Of a stretch of 12,806 bases of DNA, positions 6,234-12,806 are shown piece by piece. Where the stretch lies: NCBI GenBank assembly GCA_016213865.1, contig JACQZL010000284.1, forward strand, positions 860 to 13,665, written 5' to 3'. A program made the translations under genes and the position numbers. Within the stretch, counting starts at the first letter, position 1; every line of letters starts with the position of its first letter. Under the pieces are notes generated by a model, which made no database searches, was not told the DNA's origin, and saw nothing but the letters and a program-made list of their open reading frames with translations. This stretch comes from Candidatus Rifleibacteriota bacterium (lineage in GTDB: Bacteria > UBP17 > UBA6191 > JACPRK01).

Positions 6234-9200
6234 CTACTCCCCGGGCAACCGCGAGAACGTCCTGCGATAGTCGTGGGGTCCGACGAGCCGGCGCCACTCG
6301 TCTCGCGTCAGGTTGCGGCCGACCTTCGCGGCAGCGGCACTCAAGACCTCGGGCCAGCGCATCAGCCAGAGTCGGACGCTCCCGTCGCGATGAGCCGTCG
6401 CGAGCCACTTGCCGTCGGGACTGAAGCCGAGGAACCTGTCGGTCTGCGCCGGCAGGATCCACGCGGGCTCCGCTGGGTCATCCGCACGGAGCGACCAGAG
6501 CCGGGTGGTCCCGTCCTTGTCGGTCGTCGCCAGCCACTGGTTGTCGGGGCTGAAGGCGAGGGATGCTGGCTCCGTGGGAAACTGCTTGGCCGCCCTACCT
6601 CGGGCCAACGCCAGGTCCCAGACGCTCGCGTCCGCAGCCAGCCACCTGCCGTCCAGACTAAAGCAAGCAGTGCTCGCACCCACCCCGAAGCCGATGCGCA
6701 GAGCTTGTACGGTTCGATCGGGAAAGGTGAAGCAGGTTCCCATGTCCTCGGTGATTACGCGCCGGAGAAACTCGCGCACGCGCGAGAACCGAACGAGGTA
6801 GTCTTTTGTTGCGGTGACCGGGGCTTCGCCGGCGCTCAGACTCGCCCAATGGGCGAGGTCGTCCCGGTCCAGTCCGTCACTTCCGAAGATCGGCCCCAGC
6901 TTTGCGCAGTCCGTCCCAACGGCCCCGGTCGCGACAGGCGAGGTCGATAGAGCGCTCAGACTGAGCCCCCGGTCACAGGCCAGGAACCACCTGCCGTCCG
7001 AACTGAACGCCGCTGCCTGGAGACGGGGGGCCGTACGCTCGAAGAGCTCTGGCAAGGTCACCGGACGTCCGGAGGCCAGCGACCAGAGCTGCACGCCCTG
7101 CCCGCGACTACCCGCGATCAGGCACCGCCCGTCGGGGCTGAAGGAAAGGACGGTGACCGCCTCCTTTGCCGCGACGGGATCCAAGACGATGGGGGCGGAG
7201 ACCGGGCCCGACGCGGATAGGGCCCATAGACGAGCCTTGGTATCGGCGCCTCCCGTCGTCAACCACTTCCCGTCGGGACTGAAGGCCGCGGCAGTGACCT
7301 CTCCGCGGTGGGCAGCCAGGACCATGGGTGCCCCGGCCGGACCCGCAGCGGTCCAGGGCCACACGCGGACCGTCCCGTCTGTCGAACCCGACGCGAGCCA
7401 GCTACCACTCGGAGAGAAGGCCAAAACCGTGAGGCGCTCTCGATGCCCTCCAAGTACCACCGGCCCAGACACCGGAGGACCCCAGGCGAGCGACCAGACG
7501 CGAACCGTGCGATCCGCACCGCCCGTCGCAAGCCACCTGCCGTCAGGGCTGAAAGCCCCGGCAGTCACGCCCCCTTCGTGCCTTCCCGGCATCAGTGGTT
7601 CGGCGCTCCGGGCCGGCGACAAGAGCGAGCAGACCAGGATTCCACTCTCGTCATCGGATTCTGCCGCCCAGGTCCCGTCAGGGCTGCAGAGGCCCTCTCC
7701 TTGGCCGCACTCCAGGTTGGCAGGCGCGGTCTCCACCACGCCGGACGCCAGCGACCAGATGCGATCCGGCCCAGGGCCGCGACAGTGCAACCATCGCCCA
7801 TCGGGGCTGAACTGCACGGGGTCGTTGCCACCCGATCCTGGCACCTCCAGTCCCGGGCCTGCCGGTGGCCCACCGCCAAGGCGCCACAAGCGGACAGGTC
7901 CGGTAGTCTCTGCCACCAGCCAGGTGCCATCCGGGCTAAACGTGAGTTTCCCGGTTCCTCTCGGACACGGAAGCTGAACCGACTGCGCATACCACGCCAA
8001 GGTTGTCAGAGGCCAGACCGACACGCTGGTCCGCGACGACGTCGCCAGCCATGAGGAATCCGGGCTGAAGGCACGGCGCTCCTGGCCCTTTAGCAGCGCC
8101 GGCTCTGTTGAAAAGGGCGTCGATGCCAGGGACCAAACGCGACAGCCCAGGCCCGCCTCATGCCCAAGAAACCACTTGCCGTCGGAGCTGAACTCCACGG
8201 CCCAGTTGGTGGCATGCCGTACCGCAAGAGCCAGCCTCCACACATGCGATTCAACCAGGTGCAACCGCAGCGTCCCATCGGTACACTTTGCCAGGAACCG
8301 ATTGCCATCCGGGCTGAACTCGATCGAATCGACCTCGGAGCAAGAACCAGATGGAGCAACGGGCTTGACCTCCTGCCCGCCCGATGCGAGAGGCCAGACC
8401 CGGACAGTGCGGTTCGCATCCCTCGTGGCCAGCCAGCAGCCATCCGGGCTGAAGTCCAGTAGCGACTCGGCATGGGCGAATACGAATTCGGGGGAAGTCC
8501 GGAGGGTGCCGGTTTCTGCAGACCAGACGCGGACCTTCTGATCATCGCTCAGCGTGGCCAACCACTTGCCATCGCGCGAGAATTCCCAGCACCTCATGAC
8601 ATCGTTGGCCCCGAAAGCGGCCGAACTGAACGGTCTGCCCGTGTCGGTGGACCACAGACCAGTCTGCTCCGGCTGGTCCCAGGTTTTGGTGACAAGCCAG
8701 CGTCCATTGGGGCTGAGGTAGGCGTCCCGAAAATCTCTGGTCCCGGGAGGACACGACACTGCGGATGACGAAGTGAGCCTGCCTTGTTCGAGCGAGAACA
8801 GGAGCACGTCGAAAGGGCGACGGATAGCCAGCCGTCTCCCGTCGGGCGAGAGGTCGTAGTCGCCGACACGGCCATCGCTCGCCGACGCATGGCCAGGCAC
8901 CGGTACGTTCCTGCCCAGCACCACCGGAGTGGACATCGGTCCGTCCCTCGTGATGGACCAGACCCGGACTTCATCCCCGACCCTGGCCGCAAGCGAAGCG
9001 CCATCCCGGCTGGCCTGCAACAGATCGGCCCTGCTGCCCGTCGGCAACCACACCTCCGGCAGCATCCTCACCTGCCCGATCTGCTCCAGCGCCTCTCGCA
9101 GCAGGGTCTGGCAGCCCTCGAGCCGCGACCCGTCGCCGGCCGGGCCGCCGAGCGCCTCCGCCGCGAGCAGGGCTGCCAGCTTCGGATCCGTCCGCAGCAC

Positions 9201-10112
9201 CTGGCGCGCGGTCTGGAGCAACCGGTGGGCCCGGTCCATCCGGAGCTGCTGCTGCGCGGCCTGGACCTTCCTCTCCGCCTCGTCGCGCAGCTTCTCGGCG
9301 GCTTGCTGCTTCCTGGTCGCCGCCTCCATCGCTTCCTCGGCCTTCTCCCGGGCCGACTGCGCCCGTCCCGACATCACCGCGGCCAGGAACCCGAAGAGGA
9401 CGATCGCCACCGCGGCCAGCGCGTGCAGCGGGCGGTCGCCCGGCTTGAGCGTCACCACCTCCCAGACCTGGCCGTCCCCACCCGCCCGCAGGCGGGGCAC
9501 GAGGCCGGCCTGCACCACCGAGGACTTGCCCACCCCCGAGGGCCCCACCAGCGCCACCGCGGACCTCTCTCGGAGCTTGCGGGTCAGCAGACTCGTCTCT
9601 CTCTCACGGCCGCGAAAAACGGGGGCGTCCTCCTCGCGAAAGGCCTCGAGCCCGCGGTACGGGCACAGGGCCTCCCGCGCGCGCCGGTACATGTCCTGGT
9701 CCTCGGCGGACGGCGCGTTGCGCCGGGCCGTGGCGGCAATCGGCCCCAGCGAGAGCGGACCGTCCGCGGCCGACTGCAGGTCCACCCAGGTGAGCAGCGG
9801 CAGGAAGCCGAGGGACGGACGGCCGCCGGGAAGAAGGACCGGCACCACCTGGAACTGGGCGTCGTCTTCCCAGCGCCCACGAATCGCCTGCCGCTCCCGC
9901 TGTTGCCAGCGGTCCATCCCTTCGGGACCCTGGAGCACGACCACGGCCTGGCAACCCCTCAGCATCCGCTCGAGCCCCTGGGGCCACGGCTGACCCTGGT
10001 CCAGGTACACCCGTTCAGCCAGGACCGTGAGCCCGGCCTCTCGCAGGGCGATGGTCACCCGTTCGGCCCACCGCCGGTCCACCGGGTTGAAGCTCAGGAA
10101 GACGTCATGCAT
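6234..10112 (-). CDS. TIR - truncated nSTAND - transmembrane - WD40 protein (paralogue 2)
   Basis: The frame opens further upstream at 10205, but the ATG at 10112 aligns exactly with the start of paralogue 1 (MHDVFLSF versus MDDVFLSF), giving 1292 residues. Residues 1-115 are a TIR domain keeping W69 and E73 in WQQRE, as in NAD-cleaving TIRs. CPYRGLEAFREEDAPVFRGR (150-169) and Walker A GPSGVGKSS (190-198) begin an nSTAND NTPase, with no gaps against paralogue 1 up to residue 234 (ALAA). There the protein jumps straight into a membrane helix (about 235-249) and a charged coiled coil (about 250-300). Walker B, the sensors and the winged helix, about 385 residues in the paralogue, are absent. 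Some 18 WD40 units follow, then a conserved tail (NLTRDEWRRLVGPHDYRRTF). Family knowledge predicts a TIR effector driven by a WD40 sensor; without Walker B, ATP-dependent switching is doubtful. It could be a decayed gene or a streamlined functional variant. Confidence 0.95.
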   Translation of the reverse strand: MHDVFLSFNPVDRRWAERVTIALREAGLTVLAERVYLDQGQPWPQGLERMLRGCQAVVVLQGPEGMDRWQQRERQAIRGRWEDDAQFQVVPVLLPGGRPSLGFLPLLTWVDLQSAADGPLSLGPIAATARRNAPSAEDQDMYRRAREALCPYRGLEAFREEDAPVFRGRERETSLLTRKLRERSAVALVGPSGVGKSSVVQAGLVPRLRAGGDGQVWEVVTLKPGDRPLHALAAVAIVLFGFLAAVMSGRAQSAREKAEEAMEAATRKQQAAEKLRDEAERKVQAAQQQLRMDRAHRLLQTARQVLRTDPKLAALLAAEALGGPAGDGSRLEGCQTLLREALEQIGQVRMLPEVWLPTGSRADLLQASRDGASLAARVGDEVRVWSITRDGPMSTPVVLGRNVPVPGHASASDGRVGDYDLSPDGRRLAIRRPFDVLLFSLEQGRLTSSSAVSCPPGTRDFRDAYLSPNGRWLVTKTWDQPEQTGLWSTDTGRPFSSAAFGANDVMRCWEFSRDGKWLATLSDDQKVRVWSAETGTLRTSPEFVFAHAESLLDFSPDGCWLATRDANRTVRVWPLASGGQEVKPVAPSGSCSEVDSIEFSPDGNRFLAKCTDGTLRLHLVESHVWRLALAVRHATNWAVEFSSDGKWFLGHEAGLGCRVWSLASTPFSTEPALLKGQERRAFSPDSSWLATSSRTSVSVWPLTTLAWYAQSVQLPCPRGTGKLTFSPDGTWLVAETTGPVRLWRLGGGPPAGPGLEVPGSGGNDPVQFSPDGRWLHCRGPGPDRIWSLASGVVETAPANLECGQGEGLCSPDGTWAAESDDESGILVCSLLSPARSAEPLMPGRHEGGVTAGAFSPDGRWLATGGADRTVRVWSLAWGPPVSGPVVLGGHRERLTVLAFSPSGSWLASGSTDGTVRVWPWTAAGPAGAPMVLAAHRGEVTAAAFSPDGKWLTTGGADTKARLWALSASGPVSAPIVLDPVAAKEAVTVLSFSPDGRCLIAGSRGQGVQLWSLASGRPVTLPELFERTAPRLQAAAFSSDGRWFLACDRGLSLSALSTSPVATGAVGTDCAKLGPIFGSDGLDRDDLAHWASLSAGEAPVTATKDYLVRFSRVREFLRRVITEDMGTCFTFPDRTVQALRIGFGVGASTACFSLDGRWLAADASVWDLALARGRAAKQFPTEPASLAFSPDNQWLATTDKDGTTRLWSLRADDPAEPAWILPAQTDRFLGFSPDGKWLATAHRDGSVRLWLMRWPEVLSAAAAKVGRNLTRDEWRRLVGPHDYRRTFSRLPGE
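6395..9020 (-). repeat. WD40-coding repeat array (paralogue 2)
   Basis: The same plus-strand motif as in the first array (gccagccacttgccgtcggg plus ctgaa, with variants) recurs near 6403, 6530, 7116, 7258, 7533, 7793, 7919, 8048, 8170, 8300, 8428 and 8560. The complement encodes FSPDGKWLA-like strands. Around 18 diverged units would build two or three propellers. Confidence 0.85.
9375..9419. repeat. 12-bp direct repeats at the NTPase truncation junction
   Basis: caccgcggccag occurs at 9375-9386 and again at 9408-9419. Each copy encodes LAAV on the minus strand: one at the last residues shared with the paralogue's NTPase, the other inside the membrane helix. They frame the point where the NTPase is cut short (about 9410). 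Confidence 0.8.
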
Positions 10113-10277
10113 TGCCGGGTCCCGCGAGCCGGATTGTAGCACCGGCAGATAGGGTTCCTTCGGTGCCAGGCTGGAAGGGAAACGCCGACCGGACTTGCGA
10201 TACACTCGAAGCTGGAGCGTCCCGGACCTACCAGTGCTCGGGTCGCTTCAAACCTCCGCGGGAGGTGCCAGCGTCGA
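10113..10277. promoter_or_regulatory. Divergent intergenic region between TIR gene 2 and the membrane protein gene
   Basis: This 165-base spacer must hold both start signals. For the minus-strand TIR gene, TACAAT (plus attgta, 10133-10138) is a good -10 match about 20 bases before the ATG, without a clear -35. For the plus strand, TACACT at 10201-10206 is a possible -10, again with a poor -35. A ggaggt at 10261-10266 lies 11 bases before the GTG at 10278. No operator palindrome was recognised. Confidence 0.4.
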
Positions 10278-11339
10278 GTGGGAGCAACCCTGGATAGCCT
10301 TCTCGAGAACTACCCGTACCTGGACGTCGAAACGCGGGCCGAGGTGCTGGACAAGCTGGTCCTGACCGAGGACCCGGGGGTCGTCAAGGCCCTGGAGAGC
10401 TTGGCCGGCGATCCGGAGCCCGGCCTGGCTCGACGCATCCGCGAGGAGGTCGTCGTTCGAACCGGCGAGGGATTCGACGCGAAAGGAACGGTCCCGGGTC
10501 TGGGGTCCCTGGGGGTGTTCGGCTGCTGGGGCGCCGCGGCGCGGCTCCTCTGCTTGCTTCCAAGCGTGCTGGTCGTCTCCGTTCTGGGGACCTCGGGCCC
10601 TCCGCTGCTGCTCGGGCTCGTGTTCGCGGCGTGCGGTGCTCCGGAGATTGCCAGGGCCTTCTGCGCAGCCTACTTCACAGGCAGCCTGGACGCGGTCGGA
10701 CCGGGCGGGGATATCGTGCTGACTGGTCTGGTGATCACCTGCTTGCCCCTTCCAATAGCGCTCGCCGGGCTGACGGCAGCCGTGATCGCCTGGTGCGCCG
10801 GCAGGCGCCACCTGGAGGAAGCTCTGACTCCACGCGCGGCCTTCGCCTTCTTCGGCATCCGTCTCGGGCGGATCGCCTTAACGGCGGCCCTGCTGTGGGG
10901 CATTTTCCTGATTTACGCGGTCGACCTCGGGCTCTTTGCTGCAATACAGTCCCTGTGGGGTCTTCAGTGGGCGGTAGTACTGGGGCTGGGGGTTTCCGTG
11001 GTCACAGGATTGATCGTATTCTACCTGTGCGTCCGCTACTCACTGGCTATCGTCGCTTCGGCGATCGAGGGCCTGGGCCCGAGGGCCGCGGTCAAGCGCT
11101 CCGTTCAGCTCTTCCGGCGCCACCCGTGGAGGGTCGCGGGCTTTCACCTCGTTGGCCTCCTGCCTGTCCCGGCAGTCGGTCTGCTTCTCTCGTTGGCCCG
11201 GGTGTACTTCAGCGAGTCCTTCGCCGGGGTTGCCGACCTCGGCCCGGGCTGCCGCGTGCTCCTGCACGCTCTGCTGCCGAGCTGGTACGCCACGGCCCTG
11301 GCCGTGTTTTACTACGACCTGCTGAGAAGGCACGGATGA
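10278..11339 (+). CDS. Polytopic membrane protein, GPDPase-membrane-domain-like
   Basis: The 353-residue protein starts at a GTG preceded by GGAGGT eleven bases upstream. Residues 1-65 are soluble and helical, resembling a HEAT-repeat hairpin (LDVETRAEVLDKLVLTEDPG). From about residue 86 there are six or seven hydrophobic segments: roughly 86-120, 147-173, 198-223, 231-252, 284-307 and 326-345. The stretch IEGLGPRAAVKRSVQLFRRH ahead of a membrane helix, and the ending ATALAVFYYDLLRRHG, resemble the membrane domain found in glycerophosphoryl diester phosphodiesterase-type and related proteins of unknown function. No catalytic phosphodiesterase domain is present. Its role is unknown; an integral membrane location is secure. 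It is transcribed away from the TIR island and is separated by 254 bases from the kinase gene, so a shared operon is possible but not shown. Confidence 0.85.
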   Translation: MGATLDSLLENYPYLDVETRAEVLDKLVLTEDPGVVKALESLAGDPEPGLARRIREEVVVRTGEGFDAKGTVPGLGSLGVFGCWGAAARLLCLLPSVLVVSVLGTSGPPLLLGLVFAACGAPEIARAFCAAYFTGSLDAVGPGGDIVLTGLVITCLPLPIALAGLTAAVIAWCAGRRHLEEALTPRAAFAFFGIRLGRIALTAALLWGIFLIYAVDLGLFAAIQSLWGLQWAVVLGLGVSVVTGLIVFYLCVRYSLAIVASAIEGLGPRAAVKRSVQLFRRHPWRVAGFHLVGLLPVPAVGLLLSLARVYFSESFAGVADLGPGCRVLLHALLPSWYATALAVFYYDLLRRHG

Positions 11340-11439
11340 GCGAGACTGCCGCTGTCAGTGCATGCGAGGACTGTCTCTCCAGATGCCGTTCCCAGGGTCC
11401 AAGACATGCGCCGATAGGCCCGGCGACGCCTCGAGCATC

Positions 11440-11455
11440 CCCGCCGCGCGGCGGG
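11440..11455. other. 16-bp perfect GC palindrome between the two plus-strand genes
   Basis: cccgccgcgcggcggg is its own reverse complement. It lies about 100 bases after the stop at 11339, in the 254-base spacer before the kinase gene. With no T run following, it is a weak candidate for an intrinsic terminator; it could equally be a protein site or chance in GC-rich DNA. Confidence 0.4.
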
Positions 11456-11593
11456 CCTGGATGCGAGCCCATCGTGCGCTTCAGCACAGCCCGCCGGTCG
11501 TCTTCCCATGACTTGGCGTCGCTCCCCGGTCTGTCCAGGGCGACCTCCACACCGCAATGATAGAGTAGGTTCCGGATTCACTCCTTCCCAGGC

Positions 11594-12806
11594 ATGGCAA
11601 CCCAGACGGAGACCGGGTCGCTCGGTACGCTTCTGGTCGTCGACGACGACCAGATGGCTCGAGACATGCTTGCCAGACGCCTCGGGACGCGCGGGTATTC
11701 GGTGCAAACGGCCAGCGACGGTCCTGCCGCGCTGGCGTCCCTGGATGGGGTGGACCTGGTCCTGCTCGATGTCAGCATGCCCGGGATGGATGGCTTCGAG
11801 GTGTTGAGACTCATCCGTCGAAAGCGAGACAAGACCGAGCTTCCGGTGTTGATGGTCACGGCGCACACCGAGAGCCAGGAGGTCATCCGGGCGCTCGAGT
11901 CTGGGGCCAACGACTACATCACCAAGCCGATCGATCTCCCCGTCACCCTGGCCCGGATCAAGACTCATCTGTCGTTGCGAAAGGCCGAAGCCCAGGAGCC
12001 GAGCGCGGCGCCACCCTCGCCACCGCCCCTGCAGACGGCTTTGGAGCGCCTGGCGGCCACCCGGCCGGCAGAGGCGATCGTTCCTCTGCAGCAGGCACTC
12101 CGGTCGGTCGCAGACAGTGAGAAGCTGACGCTCCGGTTCCTGCTGGCACGCGCGTTCCTGGGGGACGGGCAAGCTCGACCGGCGCTCGAGGTGATCGACC
12201 AGATGGACCTGCGCCGGCTAAGCCTGGAGCAACGCTACGAGCTGGGCCGCGCTCTCGAGACCTGCGAGGAACTGCAGCAGGCGCGCAGGTTCTATGCCTC
12301 CGTGGCGGCCGAGGACAGCGGCTATCGCGACCTTTCGGCGTGTCTGGCCAGAGTCGACGCGGCCGTGGCGACCAGTCCCCGCCACAAGCTGGAGGAGAAC
12401 CTCCTGTCGGCCCTCCCGGTGCGTTACAAGGGGCCACGGATCGTGGGTCAGGGAGGCATGGGAGTCGTGTTCCGGGCGACCGACGAGCAGACCGGGACCG
12501 ACGTTGCCCTCAAGGTCTTGAGCCCCATGCTGGCCGCTGACACCGGCGCGAGGCGCCGTTTCCTGCGCGAGGCCCGGACGCTGGCTGACCTCGAGCACCC
12601 GGGGATCGTGAAGATCTTCGAGGTGGCCGAAAGCCCGGTCCCCTTCTATGCGATGGAGTACCTGGAGGGAGCCACGCTCGCAGCCCTCATCGCCGACGAG
12701 GGTCCCCTGGAACCGAAGCGGGCCGCCGGGCTCGTCGAGCGGGCCGTCGACGCGCTGGACTACTGCCATCACCGGGGTCTGATCCACCGCGACATCAAGC
12801 CGGCCA
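11594..12806 (+). CDS. Receiver - TPR-like - Ser/Thr protein kinase (3' end beyond window)
   Basis: The ATG at 11594 opens a frame with no stop to the window end, 404 codons so far; the in-frame TAG at 11561 leaves no upstream ATG. Residues 11-128 are a CheY-like receiver with the acidic pocket D17-D18, phosphoacceptor D59 (LVLLDVSMPGMDG), T89 and K111. A proline-rich linker (135-146) is followed by helical pairs (147-255) of TPR type (RYELGRALETCEELQQARRF). A PknB-type kinase begins at about 279: glycine loop GQGGMGVV (285-292), Lys307 in VALKVL, Glu326 in REA, and HRDIKP from 398, where the sequence ends before DFG. All catalytic residues seen are intact. It should link a two-component phosphorelay to Ser/Thr phosphorylation in the cytoplasm; the partner histidine kinase is not in the window. 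Only a poor ribosome binding site precedes the start. Confidence 0.96.
   Translation, partial: MATQTETGSLGTLLVVDDDQMARDMLARRLGTRGYSVQTASDGPAALASLDGVDLVLLDVSMPGMDGFEVLRLIRRKRDKTELPVLMVTAHTESQEVIRALESGANDYITKPIDLPVTLARIKTHLSLRKAEAQEPSAAPPSPPPLQTALERLAATRPAEAIVPLQQALRSVADSEKLTLRFLLARAFLGDGQARPALEVIDQMDLRRLSLEQRYELGRALETCEELQQARRFYASVAAEDSGYRDLSACLARVDAAVATSPRHKLEENLLSALPVRYKGPRIVGQGGMGVVFRATDEQTGTDVALKVLSPMLAADTGARRRFLREARTLADLEHPGIVKIFEVAESPVPFYAMEYLEGATLAALIADEGPLEPKRAAGLVERAVDALDYCHHRGLIHRDIKPA

Noticed and set aside
11336..11560. 74-codon plus-strand frame starting ATGA-coupled to the membrane protein stop
   Set aside because: The overlap is suggestive of coupling, but the product is Arg/Pro/Ser-rich without motifs and the frame simply continues a long shadow frame from 10631. 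It also spans the 16-bp palindrome.

Overview
The window is GC-rich bacterial DNA. High GC, very large multidomain TIR/STAND/WD40 proteins and a receiver-Ser/Thr kinase fusion fit a complex-lifestyle lineage such as Myxococcota, Planctomycetota or Acidobacteriota. No rRNA or other taxonomic marker is present, so the lineage is an inference.

Layout. Positions 1-10112 are all on the minus strand and read as a defence-type island. Reading leftwards from 10112: (i) a 1292-residue TIR - truncated NTPase - transmembrane - WD40 protein (10112-6234); (ii) a scarred spacer (5691-6233) holding a decayed copy of the leader seen upstream of the other TIR gene, a 5' fragment of an MntA-type antitoxin gene, and a dispersed-repeat hairpin; (iii) an intact mntA-hepT toxin-antitoxin pair overlapping by ATGA (5690-5056), visibly lower in GC than its surroundings; (iv) a short spacer with a REP-like palindrome and a leader/promoter; (v) a second, longer TIR - nSTAND NTPase - transmembrane - WD40 gene (4718 to beyond position 1), split by a frameshift at a six-C run (3055-3060). 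Its WD40 half is open without a stop to the window edge.

Positions 10278-12806 are on the plus strand, divergent from the island. They hold a polytopic membrane protein (10278-11339) and the first 404 codons of a receiver - TPR-like - Ser/Thr kinase protein (11594 onward, cut by the window end).

How the parts may work together. By family knowledge, TIR domains in bacterial immunity hydrolyse or rearrange NAD+, STAND NTPases act as switchable oligomerising modules, and WD40 propellers sense a ligand. Both TIR domains keep the W-x-x-x-E motif that aligns with the catalytic Glu of SARM1-like TIRs. The two paralogues are damaged differently: one by a frameshift between switch and sensor, the other by an in-frame loss of most of the switch. 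HepT (HEPN RNase) and MntA (AMP-transferring antitoxin) form a separate toxin-antitoxin unit inserted between them, and a second antitoxin fragment suggests repeated insertion or recombination. The main points of interest are the switch-less TIR-WD40 architecture, the frameshift, and the recombination scars between the paralogues.
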